Source: an uncultured Gammaproteobacteria bacterium (GTDB lineage: Bacteria; Pseudomonadota; Gammaproteobacteria; Eutrophobiales; Eutrophobiaceae). From it: a stretch of 51,713 nucleotides of DNA. The stretch spans positions 1 through 51,713 of the forward strand of contig CALSOP010000005.1 of assembly GCA_943788005.1 (NCBI GenBank). Reading direction: 5' to 3'. The notes beneath the pieces were generated by a model that was not told the origin of the DNA, did not search any database, and saw nothing but the letters and a program-made list of their open reading frames with translations. Made by a program: the position numbers and the translations under genes. Position 1 is the stretch's first letter. The number at the start of each line of letters is the position of its first letter. Below, one piece after another: positions 51,267 to 51,713 of the stretch.

Positions 51267-51623
51267 TTAGCGTCGTAACAGATCTAAAACTTCTTCTAGC
51301 TCAGTTCTTAGCTGTTTAATGATCTGCTGGCTTTGGTTTGAATCATCTTTGGCTTCATCGCCAGAAAGACGTTGCCTTGCGCCTCCAATGGTAAATCCTT
51401 GTTCATAGAGCAAACTTCTTATCTGCCTAATCAGGATGACGTCATGGCGCTGATAATAGCGTCGGTTGCCACGACGTTTAAGCGGCTTGAGTGATGGAAA
51501 TTCTTGTTCCCAGTATCTCAAGACATGTGGCTTAACAGCACAGAGGTCGCTTACCTCGCCTATGGTAAAATAACGTTTACCGGGTATTGCCGGTAATTCA
51601 CTATTGTTAGACGCTTCCAGCAT
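51267..51623 (-). CDS. MerR-family transcriptional regulator
   Basis: A 118-residue regulator with the MerR winged helix at the N-terminus: [20 protein letters not shown] and [20 protein letters not shown] (about 17-56), then a helical arm ([20 protein letters not shown]) and a short coiled coil. No cysteine-rich effector domain is present, as in the small MerR protein always found downstream of ihfA. Its ATG overlaps the end of ihfA by 17 bases in another frame. Confidence 0.93.
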   Translation of the reverse strand: MLEASNNSELPAIPGKRYFTIGEVSDLCAVKPHVLRYWEQEFPSLKPLKRRGNRRYYQRHDVILIRQIRSLLYEQGFTIGGARQRLSGDEAKDDSNQSQQIIKQLRTELEEVLDLLRR

Positions 51624-51713
51624 ATGCTTCTACTCGTGCCTTTAGTTTTTGGCCAGGACGAAATGTCACTACGCGCCGTGCGCTAATAGGAATTTCTTCA
51701 CCCGTCTTTGGGT
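51607..51713 (-). CDS. ihfA: Integration host factor alpha subunit, C-terminal end
   Basis: Cut by the window edge. The visible 34 codons read [20 protein letters not shown], then [14 protein letters not shown], ending at 51607. This is the beta-arm tail and C-terminal helix of IHF-alpha, a DNA-bending nucleoid protein. The IHF-alpha assignment (over HU or IHF-beta) rests on the sequence and on merR/tRNA-Pro following it. Confidence 0.9.
   Translation of the reverse strand, partial: PKTGEEIPISARRVVTFRPGQKLKARVEAYAGSV

Overview
The window looks like a chromosomal segment of a moderately AT-rich gammaproteobacterium. Several neighbourhoods are typical of that class: surE-pcm-nlpD-rpoS, dnaQ-rnhA-methyltransferase facing gloB-mltD, an isoaspartate methyltransferase/rhodanese/TolC group facing a TPP-riboswitch thiC, and ihfA-merR-tRNA-Pro. 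I cannot name the species from the sequence alone.

Layout. 1-8.1 kb (almost all minus strand): start of a PBP1B gene, a lysine-rich histone-H1-like gene, adk, a small Mth938-type gene, rpoS-nlpD-pcm-surE, argF and argD. Nearly every gene here except surE and the Mth938 gene is broken by single-base indels, yet domain content and total lengths are normal. That points to poor consensus quality rather than gene decay. 8.1-19 kb: a PuuD-like membrane protein, monothiol glutaredoxin, a DUF2238 membrane protein, dnaQ/rnhA, gloB, mltD, an Aas-like acyltransferase/acyl-ligase, greB and a 3-methyladenine glycosylase. 19-29 kb: apt, a large PAS/GAF/GGDEF/EAL protein, a decarboxylase-like protein and an SDR with a degenerate active site, then an overlapping plus-strand run (glycosyltransferase, atypical tyrosine phosphatase, nucleoside-phosphorylase-like protein, SPL-type radical SAM protein) ending in putP. 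29-51 kb is an accessory, IS-rich zone. Four almost identical 1501-bp IS3-family copies (three plus, one minus) abut truncated glnE, creD and gspE/pilB genes, a B-box membrane protein and an unidentified gene end. None of the four has a matching target-site duplication. Between them lie thiC, the TolC cluster, an HTH-nucleotidyltransferase/HEPN pair with its own palindromic operator, selO, and a 986-residue protein that joins a restriction-endonuclease-like domain, an SF2 helicase and five helicase-associated repeats. A broken recombinase-like ORF sits upstream of that protein. glmS, a Sel1 lipoprotein, tRNA-Pro(GGG), a MerR regulator and the end of ihfA close the window.

How the genes fit together. 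Most genes are housekeeping: cell-wall synthesis and turnover (mrcB, mltD, nlpD, glmS), stress response (rpoS, surE, pcm), arginine biosynthesis, replication and repair, thiamine and purine metabolism. The strongest candidates for less-described biology are the nuclease-helicase-HA-repeat protein next to a recombinase remnant, the MNT/HEPN module, and the phosphatase/phosphorylase/SPL operon. The IS copies appear to have remodelled the right half by recombination, removing most of glnE, creD and a secretion or pilus ATPase gene from these sites.
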